A stretch of 7,458 nucleotides of DNA, taken from JBCBZH01 sp039815415. Its GTDB lineage: Bacteria > Bacteroidota > Rhodothermia > Rhodothermales > Rubricoccaceae. The DNA lies in NCBI GenBank assembly GCA_039815415.1, contig JBCBZH010000225.1:1-7458 (forward strand), written 5' to 3'. The notes below the pieces were generated by a model. It saw only the letters and a program-made list of their open reading frames with translations, did no database searches and was not told the DNA's origin. The translations under genes were made by a program, and so were the position numbers. Shown here one piece after another: positions 1-6,835 of this stretch (within the stretch, counting starts at the first letter, position 1; each line of letters opens with the position of its first letter).

Positions 1-2394
1 AGGGGCGGTCAATACCACCTCGCCTTCTCCTGTGATGGCGGGCTCTGCGATCTTGCAGGGCGCCCAGACGAGGTAGCACGCGTCGGGGTAGAACAGCGCG
101 TCACTACGCGAGCTGGCGGTGCCGGCGTGGGGTAGGTGCATCTCAACCTCAATGCGCTCGGGGCCGTTGGCCTCGGACTCGCGGCCGGAGAGCATCGCTA
201 CGGACTCAGCCGCCGCCAGCGCGTCAATCGTGCGTTCTGTGGACGCCTCTGAGGTGTTGGTGTAGGTGCCCGCCTTCCATCCGGTGTTCTCGCCCTGCTG
301 GCTGTCTACCACCGTCGTTCCACCGTCGTGAGAGACCTGGAGGCGCGTTGCAGAGTCGGGCACCGGGCCGTCGCCCAGCGTGTGGCCACCCCGGTCGGCT
401 ACGGGAATGCCAGCCACGTAGAGGCCGGAGGCATCCGTGAGCGACGCACGGCGCCCCACGGTGGAGAGTGCCGAGCCTCGCACCTGGGGACGCAGCACGA
501 AGTCATCGACCCACAGCTCGGGGAACGTCTCACCCGTGTCCGACTCATCGGTCACGAAGCCCTCCACGCGGAACGTTGCAAAGCCGGAGATCGGCGCCGA
601 GCCATCCACGGGATTTGCGGTGCAGCGGTAGGTCGCCGTGCCGCGCGAGACGCTGCCCTGCACGGTCGCACCCGGAAACGCCAGCCATTCAGGTGCCGAA
701 CCGGACGGCCCGAAGTAGGCGATGTCCCCGTAGTGTACGCCGTTGGTGGTGCAGTCGAACGAATCCGAGAGGTCGCCATGGAGCTGCACGTCTCCCACCT
801 TGGCGGCCCGCGTGAGCGTGAGCGTGCCCCGCTCGCCCGCCGTGGGTGCGAGCGTTCTGAACGGAATCACCGTCCCCACAGGAAGCACCTCCGTACCGGC
901 GACGGCATCGGCGTCGGTGCCGGTCGACACGCCTGTCGTCTGCACGAGGAGCGGAAGAATCGGCACCACGGCGTCCCGGCCCTTAAACACGTCGGTCACC
1001 ACGTCCGGCGTCTCGACCGTGCCGACCCGGAGCCCGTAGGTCCCGATGTCGAGTCGGAAGCGCGGGTCGTCCTGTGTGGTGGCCGTGCCGTTCTGCCGCT
1101 CGTAGTCGAAGCTGAACAGGATGTCGGCCTCGGCGCTCGTGACGAGGAACGACAGGCCCTCCTGCTGGATGAAGTTGGCCGGCTGCGCCCCGGCGGTGAT
1201 GTCCACGTAGGGGATCTTCGCCACCTTCTGGTCTCCGTACTCCGGGTCGCCGTTGAAGTAGCCCGAGCGGAAGGGGTTGTTCCCCGTGTCGAAGCCCGTC
1301 CAGTAGTCCGCGTCCGTCGTTGTGGTGCCGTCCTCGAACGAGCCGTTGAAGATGAGGTTATCCAGGTCGGGCCGGAAGTCGTAGGTGGACGCCACCTGCC
1401 CGACCCCGCCGTCCCGGCTCCGCGTCTGATACCGCGTCACCGTCCACTCATCAGTGTCGATCAACACGCTCACTGTGGTCCGCGTGGGTGCCGCTAGGTC
1501 GGTGTCGGTGCCGGAGAGCAGGTGCCGGAACGTCGCCAGCTCGGCGGCGGGGTCTTCCGCGAGCTGGCGAGCGATGTAGCTCCGCTGCACGAGGTGCCAC
1601 CCCACGCGGCCCTGCTGGTCCCGCCCGAAGAACATCCGGCCCAAGACGCGGCTGGCGATCTGGCGAGCCGCCACCATCTGAGAGGTGACGTTGGCACCCG
1701 TGCCGCCTGCTGCTGGGTCCGTCCAGGCCTGAGCCAACGCACGGACAGCCGCCACGGGATCGGTCGTGTCAGCTACGACAGCCCCATCGAGGTAGGGTCG
1801 CCAGTCCACGCGCGTCACCATTGAGAGCGCCGCTAGCTCATCAGCGGCCAGAGGCGCGAGCCACGTCCGCAGCCAGTCCACGAGCGCCCGCACAGTGGTC
1901 GTGTGGTTCGCGTCGGCGGGGTCCGTTGCGGCCCGCGAGTCAAGTAGCCCGAACCCATCGCGGAACAGCAGGTCCACCGGCACAAGCTCTTCACCGGGTG
2001 CATCCGTCACAAGCCCTTGGGGCAGGTAGCCCATCCACACCAGCGCGTCCGGCGTGCCTGCGGTGGTGAGGTCAGCGAGGATGCGGAGGCGGACGGAGCC
2101 GGTCCGTAGCGCACCAAGGGCGGCGATGTCTGCTGTTCCTACTCGTGGGTCCGTCGCTATCGGCTTGATGCGTACCTGAGCCTGCGAGGGGGCGACCGGC
2201 GAGACGGGAGAGGCAGCGTCGCCCCCCGAGCCCGTGGCCCATGTCAGCACCGCGCCGCCTGCCCATTCGCTCGATTTCATCTCGACGGACGCGCCGCCGA
2301 AGTCCTGCACGTCGAACGCGAGCCGGACGGTCAGCCCATTCTCGGCCAGCAGATCGTGGAAGTAGCGAAGCCCGTAGGACGATGAGGCAAACAT
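1..2394 (-). CDS. Tail hub / tail-tip protein with carbohydrate-binding-like insertion (3' end beyond window)
   Basis: Starts with ATG at 2394 and runs 798 codons to base 1 without a stop, so the C-terminus is missing. The ATG directly abuts the tape measure stop (TAGATG), indicating coupling, and the gene sits where the distal tail/hub protein is expected. Residues 1-150 contain LRYFHDLLAENGLTVRLAF, then VWMGYL (119-124) and VDLLFRDGFGLLD (140-152). I recall this layout from tail-hub proteins of Bacteroidota prophages. Residues about 345-636 begin DNLIFNGSFEDG and end LWVDDFVLRP, the usual opening and closing strands of CBM4/9-type jelly-roll domains. The segment is about 290 residues, longer than one such domain, with a Thr/Asp/Ala-rich stretch near 485-505. 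Residues 720-798 resume a hub-like pattern (LAAAESVAMLSGRES). Likely role: closing the tail tip and contacting the host surface. The phage tail assignment is firm by context; the exact structural role is inferred. Confidence 0.8.
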   Translation of the reverse strand, partial: MFASSSYGLRYFHDLLAENGLTVRLAFDVQDFGGASVEMKSSEWAGGAVLTWATGSGGDAASPVSPVAPSQAQVRIKPIATDPRVGTADIAALGALRTGSVRLRILADLTTAGTPDALVWMGYLPQGLVTDAPGEELVPVDLLFRDGFGLLDSRAATDPADANHTTTVRALVDWLRTWLAPLAADELAALSMVTRVDWRPYLDGAVVADTTDPVAAVRALAQAWTDPAAGGTGANVTSQMVAARQIASRVLGRMFFGRDQQGRVGWHLVQRSYIARQLAEDPAAELATFRHLLSGTDTDLAAPTRTTVSVLIDTDEWTVTRYQTRSRDGGVGQVASTYDFRPDLDNLIFNGSFEDGTTTTDADYWTGFDTGNNPFRSGYFNGDPEYGDQKVAKIPYVDITAGAQPANFIQQEGLSFLVTSAEADILFSFDYERQNGTATTQDDPRFRLDIGTYGLRVGTVETPDVVTDVFKGRDAVVPILPLLVQTTGVSTGTDADAVAGTEVLPVGTVIPFRTLAPTAGERGTLTLTRAAKVGDVQLHGDLSDSFDCTTNGVHYGDIAYFGPSGSAPEWLAFPGATVQGSVSRGTATYRCTANPVDGSAPISGFATFRVEGFVTDESDTGETFPELWVDDFVLRPQVRGSALSTVGRRASLTDASGLYVAGIPVADRGGHTLGDGPVPDSATRLQVSHDGGTTVVDSQQGENTGWKAGTYTNTSEASTERTIDALAAAESVAMLSGRESEANGPERIEVEMHLPHAGTASSRSDALFYPDACYLVWAPCKIAEPAITGEGEVVLTAP
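487..1362 (-). other. Carbohydrate-binding-module-like jelly-roll region inside the tail hub protein
   Basis: This is residues 345-636 of the hub protein. Its opening NGSFEDG...YWTGF matches the N-terminal strand of CBM4/9-like folds (typically NGxFEdG..GW). Its end, ELWVDDFVLRPQ, matches their last strand (iyiDDvsl). Cysteines at 548 and 591 could pair. Such domains bind glycans, so in a tail tip this would suit adhesion to surface polysaccharide. The call rests on motif resemblance, not on a profile search. Confidence 0.5.
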
Positions 2395-4698
2395 CTACGC
2401 CACCACGCCCCCGACGGTTGGCAGTCCGGCGCCGGACGCCTGCTGATCCTGCACGAAGCGCACCTGAGACTCCCCGACTGCGTAGGCCGGTATCTGGATC
2501 GTGATGCTGCCCGTGGGTCCGACGGAGACGTTCGAGGGGCGCCCGAAGCCGACGGTGGGGACGGCGCGCGTGCGCTGCGCCGCTGCGGCGATCTGGGGCA
2601 CGGCCGCCGCCGGCGCTGCCGCCGTCACGGGGGAGAACAGCGAGCCGCCCGCACCCAACAGTGCAGACGCCGAGCCGCCCGTGAACAGATCCAACCCGGC
2701 GAGAATTGCGCGGAAGGCAGCGGCCCGAATGAGTAGCTCCGTCAGCTCCAGGCCAGCATTGCGGAAGGCGTTGCGGAGCGCGTTGCCAATGGTCGGCGCC
2801 TCGCTCCGAATCCGGCGCAGGTTGGCGTCGATGGCCTCCAGCCGGAGGTTGTATTCCTCTGCCGAGATCTCGCCGGCGCGAAACGCTTCCTGTAGAGCCT
2901 CTCGCTCCCGCTCGGCATCGAAGCCCGCAAGCTCTGCGTCGCGTTGCCCGGCGGCCCCAAACAGGAACGCATCCACGATGCCGCCGGATACGTCAGAGGT
3001 CAGGATGTCTACGAGTCGCTGGGCCTCGCGCCCGTTGCGCTGCAACACACCCGCCAGTCCGTCTAGCTCGGTGGTGGCCTGCCGGACGCGCCCTGCCACG
3101 TCACGGGGGAGCGTCACGTCCTGCAGGGCGTCCGCCGCGTCGAGCGCGCGGCGGGGGATCTCTGCTAGCCCACGGTTGACCGGCCCATTGCTGGAGAATT
3201 CCAGCGCGAGAAGCCGCGCGACGTTGCGCGTACGGGCGAGCTGCTGCTCTGTGGCGCGCAGATCTGCCAGTTGGCCCTGGATGTCGCCCAAGAACTCCGC
3301 GCGCCCTGGGGTGCCCTCCGCGAGTCTCAGGACAGCGCGGAGGGCTTGCTCGGTGGCTTGGATGTCGTCCGCTGTGGCGGCGAAGATGTCGATCTCGCCC
3401 AACGCCTGTAATCCGGTCGCCTCGCGGCGGGCAGAAGCGAGCGAGGCTGCGATCCGATCCACCTCTCTCGTAGACTCGCCCGACGCGCGGCCACCACGGG
3501 CGGGGCGGTCACGTGCAGCTCGGGCCGCGCGTTCGGACTCCTGCCGACTGGCGATGCCTAGGCGGAGCCGGAGCGCTTCGACGGCGTTGGACCGCTCGCG
3601 CTCCGAGGTCTCGTCGGCAATGGCCGACTGGAGCGCGCGGATCGCCTCCGCTTCGGCACCTGTCGCCTGGGCTCCATCAATGGCCATTCGGGCGCTCGCG
3701 TCGCGTGCCGTCGTCAGGCGCTCCACCTCGAAGGTTGTCGCCTCGGCGCCCTGTCGGAAGGCCGCAAACGGATCATCGCCCGTAGTCCCGCCGCTCAGAA
3801 TGTCGTCCAGACTCCGTGCAGGCCCAAGGCTGGCAGCGGCGGCCTCTGCACTCAACCGGGCCTCTAGAGACGCGAGCGCGGCGTCGTTGGCGACCGAGAG
3901 GTCTATGGCTGCATCGATGGCTGTCCGGTAATCGTCGGCGGCGTCCTTGGCCGTCTGGCCGCTTCGCCCGAACGCATCCTCGGTCTTCGTGAGCTGCTGG
4001 ATGAGCGTCGGCAGGATGCCCACCGCGAGCCCGATGGCCGCGACCACACCGCCCGGCCCGGAGAGCCCGGCGACCAGCGTACGCGAGAGCGTAGACCCGG
4101 CGGCCTTGGCCTGCACGGACATCTGGCCCATCACCTGCGTGAGTTGCAGGACGTTGTTGCCTGCGAACCGCGCGATATTGCCCAGGTCCCCATTCGCCGC
4201 CGACACATCTTGGATCGTGTTGGCGAGGATGAAGGAGGCGTTCGTGGCAGAGCTGGATGCGTTCTGCTGCGCCTGCAGCCCCCGGATGGAGCCGCGAAGC
4301 GCCGAGCGCTGGTTCAAGTAGGCACCCGTGAGCCGTTCGACACGCGCCCGGCTGGCATCGGTCGTGGCGTTGTCGTAAAGCCGGTTGAGCCGCTGGAGAG
4401 CCGCGTCGGTCTGGCGGAGTTCCTGCGCCAGACGGCCATGCTCGCCTGCCAAGTCCCGCGCGGCGGTGGCGGCGACCGTGGCGCCCTGCCCGCTCCGCTG
4501 CAAGGCCGTCTGAGCGGCGACCGCTGCCGTTGAGGTCTGGCCTATCGTCTTTTCCAGCGCCCCAATGGCAACGCGGGCGTCCGTGGAGGCCGGCCCCAGG
4601 TCGCGGAGCTTCTGCTGTGCCGCCGACAGGTCACCATCGAAGCCGGAGAGGTCGGCCTCGACGGGAACGCGGACAGGTCCGGCAACAACGGTAGCCAT
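2395..4698 (-). CDS. Tail tape measure protein
   Basis: A 767-residue protein that sets tail length and is threaded through the tail tube before DNA. It shows the expected composition: Ala/Arg/Glu/Gln-rich predicted helices and coiled coil at about 21-145 and 320-500, and a hydrophobic glycine-rich segment at about 207-237 (LVAGLSGPGGVVAAIGLAVG), typical of the membrane-interacting part. A second hydrophobic stretch lies at about 653-690, followed by an Ala/Pro-rich tail. Residues 585-632 carry AGFDAEREREALQEAFRAGE then ISAEEYNLRLEAI, a 'GEIS.EEY' helix pattern I recall from other tape measures. The ATG at 4698 overlaps the upstream TGA by one base (TGATG), with AAGAAAG upstream as a weak ribosome site. 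At roughly 0.15 nm per residue it would specify a tail of about 115 nm. It lies directly after the G/GT pair, as in siphoviruses. The 476-codon plus-strand frame opposite it is a shadow. Confidence 0.93.
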   Translation of the reverse strand: MATVVAGPVRVPVEADLSGFDGDLSAAQQKLRDLGPASTDARVAIGALEKTIGQTSTAAVAAQTALQRSGQGATVAATAARDLAGEHGRLAQELRQTDAALQRLNRLYDNATTDASRARVERLTGAYLNQRSALRGSIRGLQAQQNASSSATNASFILANTIQDVSAANGDLGNIARFAGNNVLQLTQVMGQMSVQAKAAGSTLSRTLVAGLSGPGGVVAAIGLAVGILPTLIQQLTKTEDAFGRSGQTAKDAADDYRTAIDAAIDLSVANDAALASLEARLSAEAAAASLGPARSLDDILSGGTTGDDPFAAFRQGAEATTFEVERLTTARDASARMAIDGAQATGAEAEAIRALQSAIADETSERERSNAVEALRLRLGIASRQESERAARAARDRPARGGRASGESTREVDRIAASLASARREATGLQALGEIDIFAATADDIQATEQALRAVLRLAEGTPGRAEFLGDIQGQLADLRATEQQLARTRNVARLLALEFSSNGPVNRGLAEIPRRALDAADALQDVTLPRDVAGRVRQATTELDGLAGVLQRNGREAQRLVDILTSDVSGGIVDAFLFGAAGQRDAELAGFDAEREREALQEAFRAGEISAEEYNLRLEAIDANLRRIRSEAPTIGNALRNAFRNAGLELTELLIRAAAFRAILAGLDLFTGGSASALLGAGGSLFSPVTAAAPAAAVPQIAAAAQRTRAVPTVGFGRPSNVSVGPTGSITIQIPAYAVGESQVRFVQDQQASGAGLPTVGGVVA

Positions 4699-5054
4699 CA
4701 GTCTTTCTTGTGGTAGCGGGCCTCTAAGCGGGCCTGCGTGGCGGCCTGCTTGGCCCTCAGCTCGTCATCGGTCAAGCGACGGGCTGGCGAGCCTGCGACT
4801 GGCGGGAAGTGTGCAGGGTCGATATCGGAGCGCGTGCAGAGCGCCTGCCCCTCGGAGCGGTGAAAGGAGTAGAAGGCGGCCCTGAGATCCGCCGACGGCC
4901 CGTAGGTGGCGTCGATGTGGGAGCGGTGGCGCCGGGCAAGCGCGGCGGGGCCGTACTCCCACACGCTTCCGCCGGGATGGACGGAGAGCCCAAGGTCGGC
5001 GGCCATCGAGAGCATCGAGCCCCACCACACACGCACCAGCGCGGCGCCGGTCAA
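4698..5054 (-). CDS. T-type segment of the tail chaperone, visible as a 118-codon frame
   Basis: If read alone this frame would start at TTG 5054, but that start looks false. It has no ribosome site, it lies in the predicted hairpin loop, and the frame stays open 14 codons further upstream to the slippery site. Its frame is exactly -1 relative to the chaperone gene. Visible features are a hydrophobic/aromatic stretch (GAALVRVWWGSMLSMAADLG), a Trp/Tyr/Pro middle (SVWEYGPAALARRH, FYSFHRSEGQ) and a charged helical C-terminus (LTDDELRAKQAATQARLEAR, then YHKKD). Its TGA overlaps the tape measure ATG by one base. It is best read as the C-terminal half of the G-T fusion, which in characterised phages contacts the tape measure. 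Annotation as a separate small hypothetical gene is the alternative. Confidence 0.65.
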   Translation of the reverse strand: MTGAALVRVWWGSMLSMAADLGLSVHPGGSVWEYGPAALARRHRSHIDATYGPSADLRAAFYSFHRSEGQALCTRSDIDPAHFPPVAGSPARRLTDDELRAKQAATQARLEARYHKKD

Positions 5055-5485
5055 GACCCGCGCTGGCTGCGTGCCCTGCGTGGTGGGGCTCAGTCCGGGG
5101 GGCTCTCATTCTCCTCAGCGTCCTCTTGTGTCGGCGTGAGTTGTCCGGCTTCCATCATCTTGTCTTGCACCGACCGCATGGCCTTGGCAATCGTGGGATG
5201 TCCCACCCGGCGGTACACCGCGAACGCGGAGGCGTCATCGGGGCAGGCAGGAGCCCCACCGTCGTCCCGCGCGAAGGCCCGAAGGAATCCCAGCGCGTGG
5301 GTAAGCGAGGTCGAAAAGCCGAGTCCCAGGATGGAGCCTTGGTCTTTCTCGTAGGCCAGGATGGCCGCAAGTGAGAAGCGGAGGGTTACGGGGTCTCCGT
5401 GGGATACAGGAAGCTGCAAAGCGTCCTCATCCCACGGGAGCGACGAGGGCTCGGTGGCGAGCCCGGCAGGGTCGGGCGTGCTCAT
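4698..5485 (-). CDS. Frameshifted tail assembly chaperone fusion (G-T type), -1 shift at 5102-5096
   Basis: Predicted 262-residue product. Codons 1-130 are read in the chaperone frame to CCG (5098-5096). A -1 slip on C-CCC-CCG then makes GGA (5096-5094) the next codon, and translation continues for 132 residues to TGA at 4700-4698. The -1 frame is open from just after an in-frame TGA at 5108-5106, so the only window for the shift is the few codons around the slippery site. In lambda and many siphoviruses the long form binds the tape measure through its C-terminal domain while the short form polymerises. Here the extension ends one base inside the tape measure start codon. The fusion is inferred from frame geometry, the heptamer, the hairpin and gene order; the shift efficiency cannot be judged from the sequence. 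Confidence 0.75.
5017..5091 (-). promoter_or_regulatory. Frameshift-stimulating RNA hairpin (27 base pairs)
   Basis: On the minus strand GAGCCCCACCAC (5091-5080) pairs perfectly with GTGGTGGGGCTC (5028-5017). After an internal loop of six bases on one side and one on the other, CACGCA (5073-5068) pairs with TGCGTG (5035-5030). With one bulged base, CCAGCGCGG (5066-5058) then pairs with CCGCGCTGG (5044-5036), closing a 13-base loop. The stem starts four bases after the slippery heptamer and includes part of the zero-frame stop codon. The TTG at 5054 lies in the loop. Confidence 0.75.
5090..5485 (-). CDS. Tail assembly chaperone, zero-frame product (lambda gpG-like position)
   Basis: A 131-residue acidic protein placed between the major tail protein and the tape measure, where siphoviruses encode the chaperone that coats the tape measure during tail assembly. 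Residues 34-71 (TLRFSLAAILAYEKDQGSIL, then an amphipathic helix) resemble the 'aiL.lEr..G' core of small tail chaperones. The tail end is very acidic (EDAEENESPPD). The ATG at 5485 lies three bases after the TAA of the tail tube gene with no clear Shine-Dalgarno sequence, suggesting coupled translation. The last codons (AGC CCC CCG GAC TGA) contain the slippery heptamer, so some ribosomes should shift -1 before the stop and make the longer fusion. Sequence similarity alone is modest; position plus the frameshift signal make the call strong. Confidence 0.8.
   Translation of the reverse strand: MSTPDPAGLATEPSSLPWDEDALQLPVSHGDPVTLRFSLAAILAYEKDQGSILGLGFSTSLTHALGFLRAFARDDGGAPACPDDASAFAVYRRVGHPTIAKAMRSVQDKMMEAGQLTPTQEDAEENESPPD
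5096..5102 (-). promoter_or_regulatory. Slippery heptamer C-CCC-CCG for -1 frameshifting
   Basis: In the chaperone frame the codons are AGC CCC CCG GAC TGA, giving X-XXY-YYZ with X=C, Y=C and Z=G. Both proline tRNAs can re-pair after slipping back one base (CCC CCC). It lies two codons before the zero-frame stop and five bases after the last stop in the -1 frame. A GAGGAG motif at 5116-5111 is eight bases upstream and could act as an internal Shine-Dalgarno stimulator, as at dnaX. Confidence 0.75.
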
Positions 5486-5488
5486 GGT

Positions 5489-5941
5489 TTAGGAGGCAGG
5501 TGTGGTGAAGGCGGTGGAGCGCGCGGCGGCGACGTACGAGTACGTGATGCCGTCGAAGCTGCCGGTGGTCGAGTCCTCATCGAGATCCGAGATCTTGGCC
5601 TTCATCCACCGCCCGGCCTGACTGTTGCCGGTCGGACACAGGAGAAGCCAGATCTCGGAGTTGGCCGCCTTGGCCGCGTTGAGGATGTCTTGGCCGTCGG
5701 CCGCGATGCGGGACTTTCGACACTGGATGGTGCCGCTCTCGGCGCCGAGGCTGGATGCCGTGCCGGTGCCGCGCTTCGTGCGGGACTCGGTGGTGGTCGA
5801 GGCGTCCCGGTAGGTGTGCCCCTCCTGGAGGTCTACCACCGAATAGGCGGCATCCGTGGGGTCGGTCTCATCCGTGGGAGCCGTGGAGGCGACGTACGCT
5901 AGCGTGTCGTCGGCTGAGTGAAAAGTGGTGGATTCGGCCAT
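5489..5941 (-). CDS. Major tail tube protein
   Basis: A 150-residue protein expected to stack as hexamer rings forming the tail tube. Its position, between the terminator-like gene and the chaperone pair, is the conserved place for this gene. Composition fits a beta-rich tube subunit: Thr/Ser/Asp-rich, few hydrophobic runs, a loop-like region at about 45-72 (ASTTTESRTKRGTGTASSLG), a strand at 97-103 (IWLLLCP) and a C-terminal beta hairpin (MKAKISDLDEDSTTGSFDGI, then TYSYVAAA), resembling short TP901-1-type tail proteins. The ATG at 5941 has GAGGG nine bases upstream, the best ribosome site in the window, fitting a highly expressed structural protein. TAA at 5491-5489 is followed after three bases by the chaperone ATG. 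There is no neighbouring sheath gene, so the tail should be non-contractile. No Ig-like extension is present. Confidence 0.8.
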   Translation of the reverse strand: MAESTTFHSADDTLAYVASTAPTDETDPTDAAYSVVDLQEGHTYRDASTTTESRTKRGTGTASSLGAESGTIQCRKSRIAADGQDILNAAKAANSEIWLLLCPTGNSQAGRWMKAKISDLDEDSTTGSFDGITYSYVAAARSTAFTTPAS

Positions 5942-5965
5942 AGGTCTGTGCCCTCACGGGGCGGG

Positions 5966-6361
5966 CTAGGAGTATTCGAGGGCGAGCTGTCCGTGGACAG
6001 CCAGCGAGGCGGTGAAGCAGGCGCGTCCGGCCCAATCATCCTCGACCATTGAGGCCGAGAAGACGGTCAGACCCTTGCGGCGCAGCGAGGCGACGAGGAG
6101 TTCCAGAGCGTCTTCGGCGGCCTCCATCTCGGTATCGCCGCCGTGGGTGTAAGCCGCCAGCACGCCGACCTCAGCCGTCACATCGGCGGCGCCCTGGCGG
6201 GACGTGATGGTGATGGTGCGAGCCGGGCCGGTGCAGAGGGCCGGAAGCGTGTTGGGCAGCTCGTCGTAGAGCGTCTTCTGCGTCTCCGTGATGCCCGCGC
6301 CGCCGCTCACCACGGCGTCCGTGGCGGCGAGAATGATGCGGTCTCGAAGAGCGGTGAACAC
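5966..6361 (-). CDS. Tail terminator-like protein
   Basis: A 131-residue protein in the position of the tail terminator (lambda gpU-like), which caps the finished tube and joins it to the head connector. It begins with an amphipathic helix (FTALRDRIILAATDAVV). A strand and loop region (PARTITITSRQGAADVTAEV) follows, then a helix (EMEAAEDALELLVASLRRKG) and C-terminal strands (LTVFSASMVEDDWAGRACFT, ASLAVHGQLALEY). This helix/strand/helix/strand order and length suit the terminator family. The start is GTG at 6361, six bases after the upstream TAG. No Shine-Dalgarno sequence is evident. A 24-base gap with the tube gene's ribosome site follows its stop. The call relies on gene order and secondary-structure pattern rather than a diagnostic motif; a generic minor tail protein is the alternative. 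Confidence 0.65.
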   Translation of the reverse strand: MFTALRDRIILAATDAVVSGGAGITETQKTLYDELPNTLPALCTGPARTITITSRQGAADVTAEVGVLAAYTHGGDTEMEAAEDALELLVASLRRKGLTVFSASMVEDDWAGRACFTASLAVHGQLALEYS

Positions 6362-6367
6362 GACGTG

Positions 6368-6835
6368 CTAGACGGTCTGGGGGGGGAAGGCGGCAGCAGC
6401 GGCACGCTCGGCGGCGCGGGCGAGACGGCGGGGAAGGGTGGGGGCCAGGCGCTCGGCGGGCTCTCTCAGGAACGGCGTGCCCCGGAGCCCCCGGCGCCCG
6501 ATGGCGCGGGCCGTGAGGAAGGCGACGCGTTCGGCCTCCTGTCCCGCCAGCCCGAGCTTGCGCTCCACCCACGGTTTCAGGGCCGCGATGGGAGGGCGCT
6601 TGCCAGGGCGGCGGCCCTCATGCACGTAGACGGCATGAGGCGCCGATGCACCCACGGCACCCGACAGCACAGAGCCGGAAAGACGAGGAGGGGTGATAAA
6701 GAGCGATTGCCGCGTCTCGCCCCGGTCGTTGCGACCGGCAGAGCCCAGCGCAGCGACCGCTTCGGCCTCCACATCCAAGAGCCATGCGCCCATCTCGCGG
6801 CTGAACTCTGCGATCTGCTTCGAGGACAGAGCCAT
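6368..6835 (-). CDS. HK97 gp10-like tail completion / head-tail joining protein
   Basis: A 155-residue protein with the recognisable gp10-like signature. The early part contains ETRQSLFITPPRLSG. The core GASAPHAVYVHEGRRPGKRP (62-81) matches the family's '.s.YA.yVE.GT...' segment. This is followed by LKPWVERKL, and then GLRGTPFLREPAERL (116-130), matching the family's 'P.PFL.PA' motif before the C-terminal helix. Ala/Arg-rich helices end the protein. Family members sit at the head-tail interface and are needed for tail completion or joining. The ATG at 6835 overlaps the upstream TAA by one base (TAATG), suggesting coupling to the connector-position gene. Next downstream is the terminator-like gene, the usual neighbour. 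Confidence 0.82.
   Translation of the reverse strand: MALSSKQIAEFSREMGAWLLDVEAEAVAALGSAGRNDRGETRQSLFITPPRLSGSVLSGAVGASAPHAVYVHEGRRPGKRPPIAALKPWVERKLGLAGQEAERVAFLTARAIGRRGLRGTPFLREPAERLAPTLPRRLARAAERAAAAAFPPQTV

Noticed and set aside
328..1497. 389-codon plus-strand ORF
   Set aside because: It is antisense to the tail hub gene. Its product is Arg/His/Val-rich with no recognisable domain, as expected for a shadow frame in GC-rich DNA, while the minus frame reads as a coherent structural protein.
2501..3931. 476-codon plus-strand ORF
   Set aside because: It lies opposite the tape measure gene. Its Ala/Ser/Arg-dominated composition mirrors the complementary codons of that gene and it has no gene-like context.
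5017..5091. Hairpin as a transcription terminator
   Set aside because: It has no following T-run, lies inside an open frame in mid-operon, and sits exactly where a frameshift stimulator is expected.
4765..5109. Minus-strand 114-codon ORF overlapping the chaperone extension
   Set aside because: It is in the third frame, Arg/His/Ala-rich, and starts inside the chaperone gene. The -1 frame is supported by the frameshift geometry and by its junction with the tape measure ATG.
5399..5902. 167-codon plus-strand ORF
   Set aside because: It is antisense to the tail tube and chaperone genes, Gly/Arg-rich, with no context or ribosome site.
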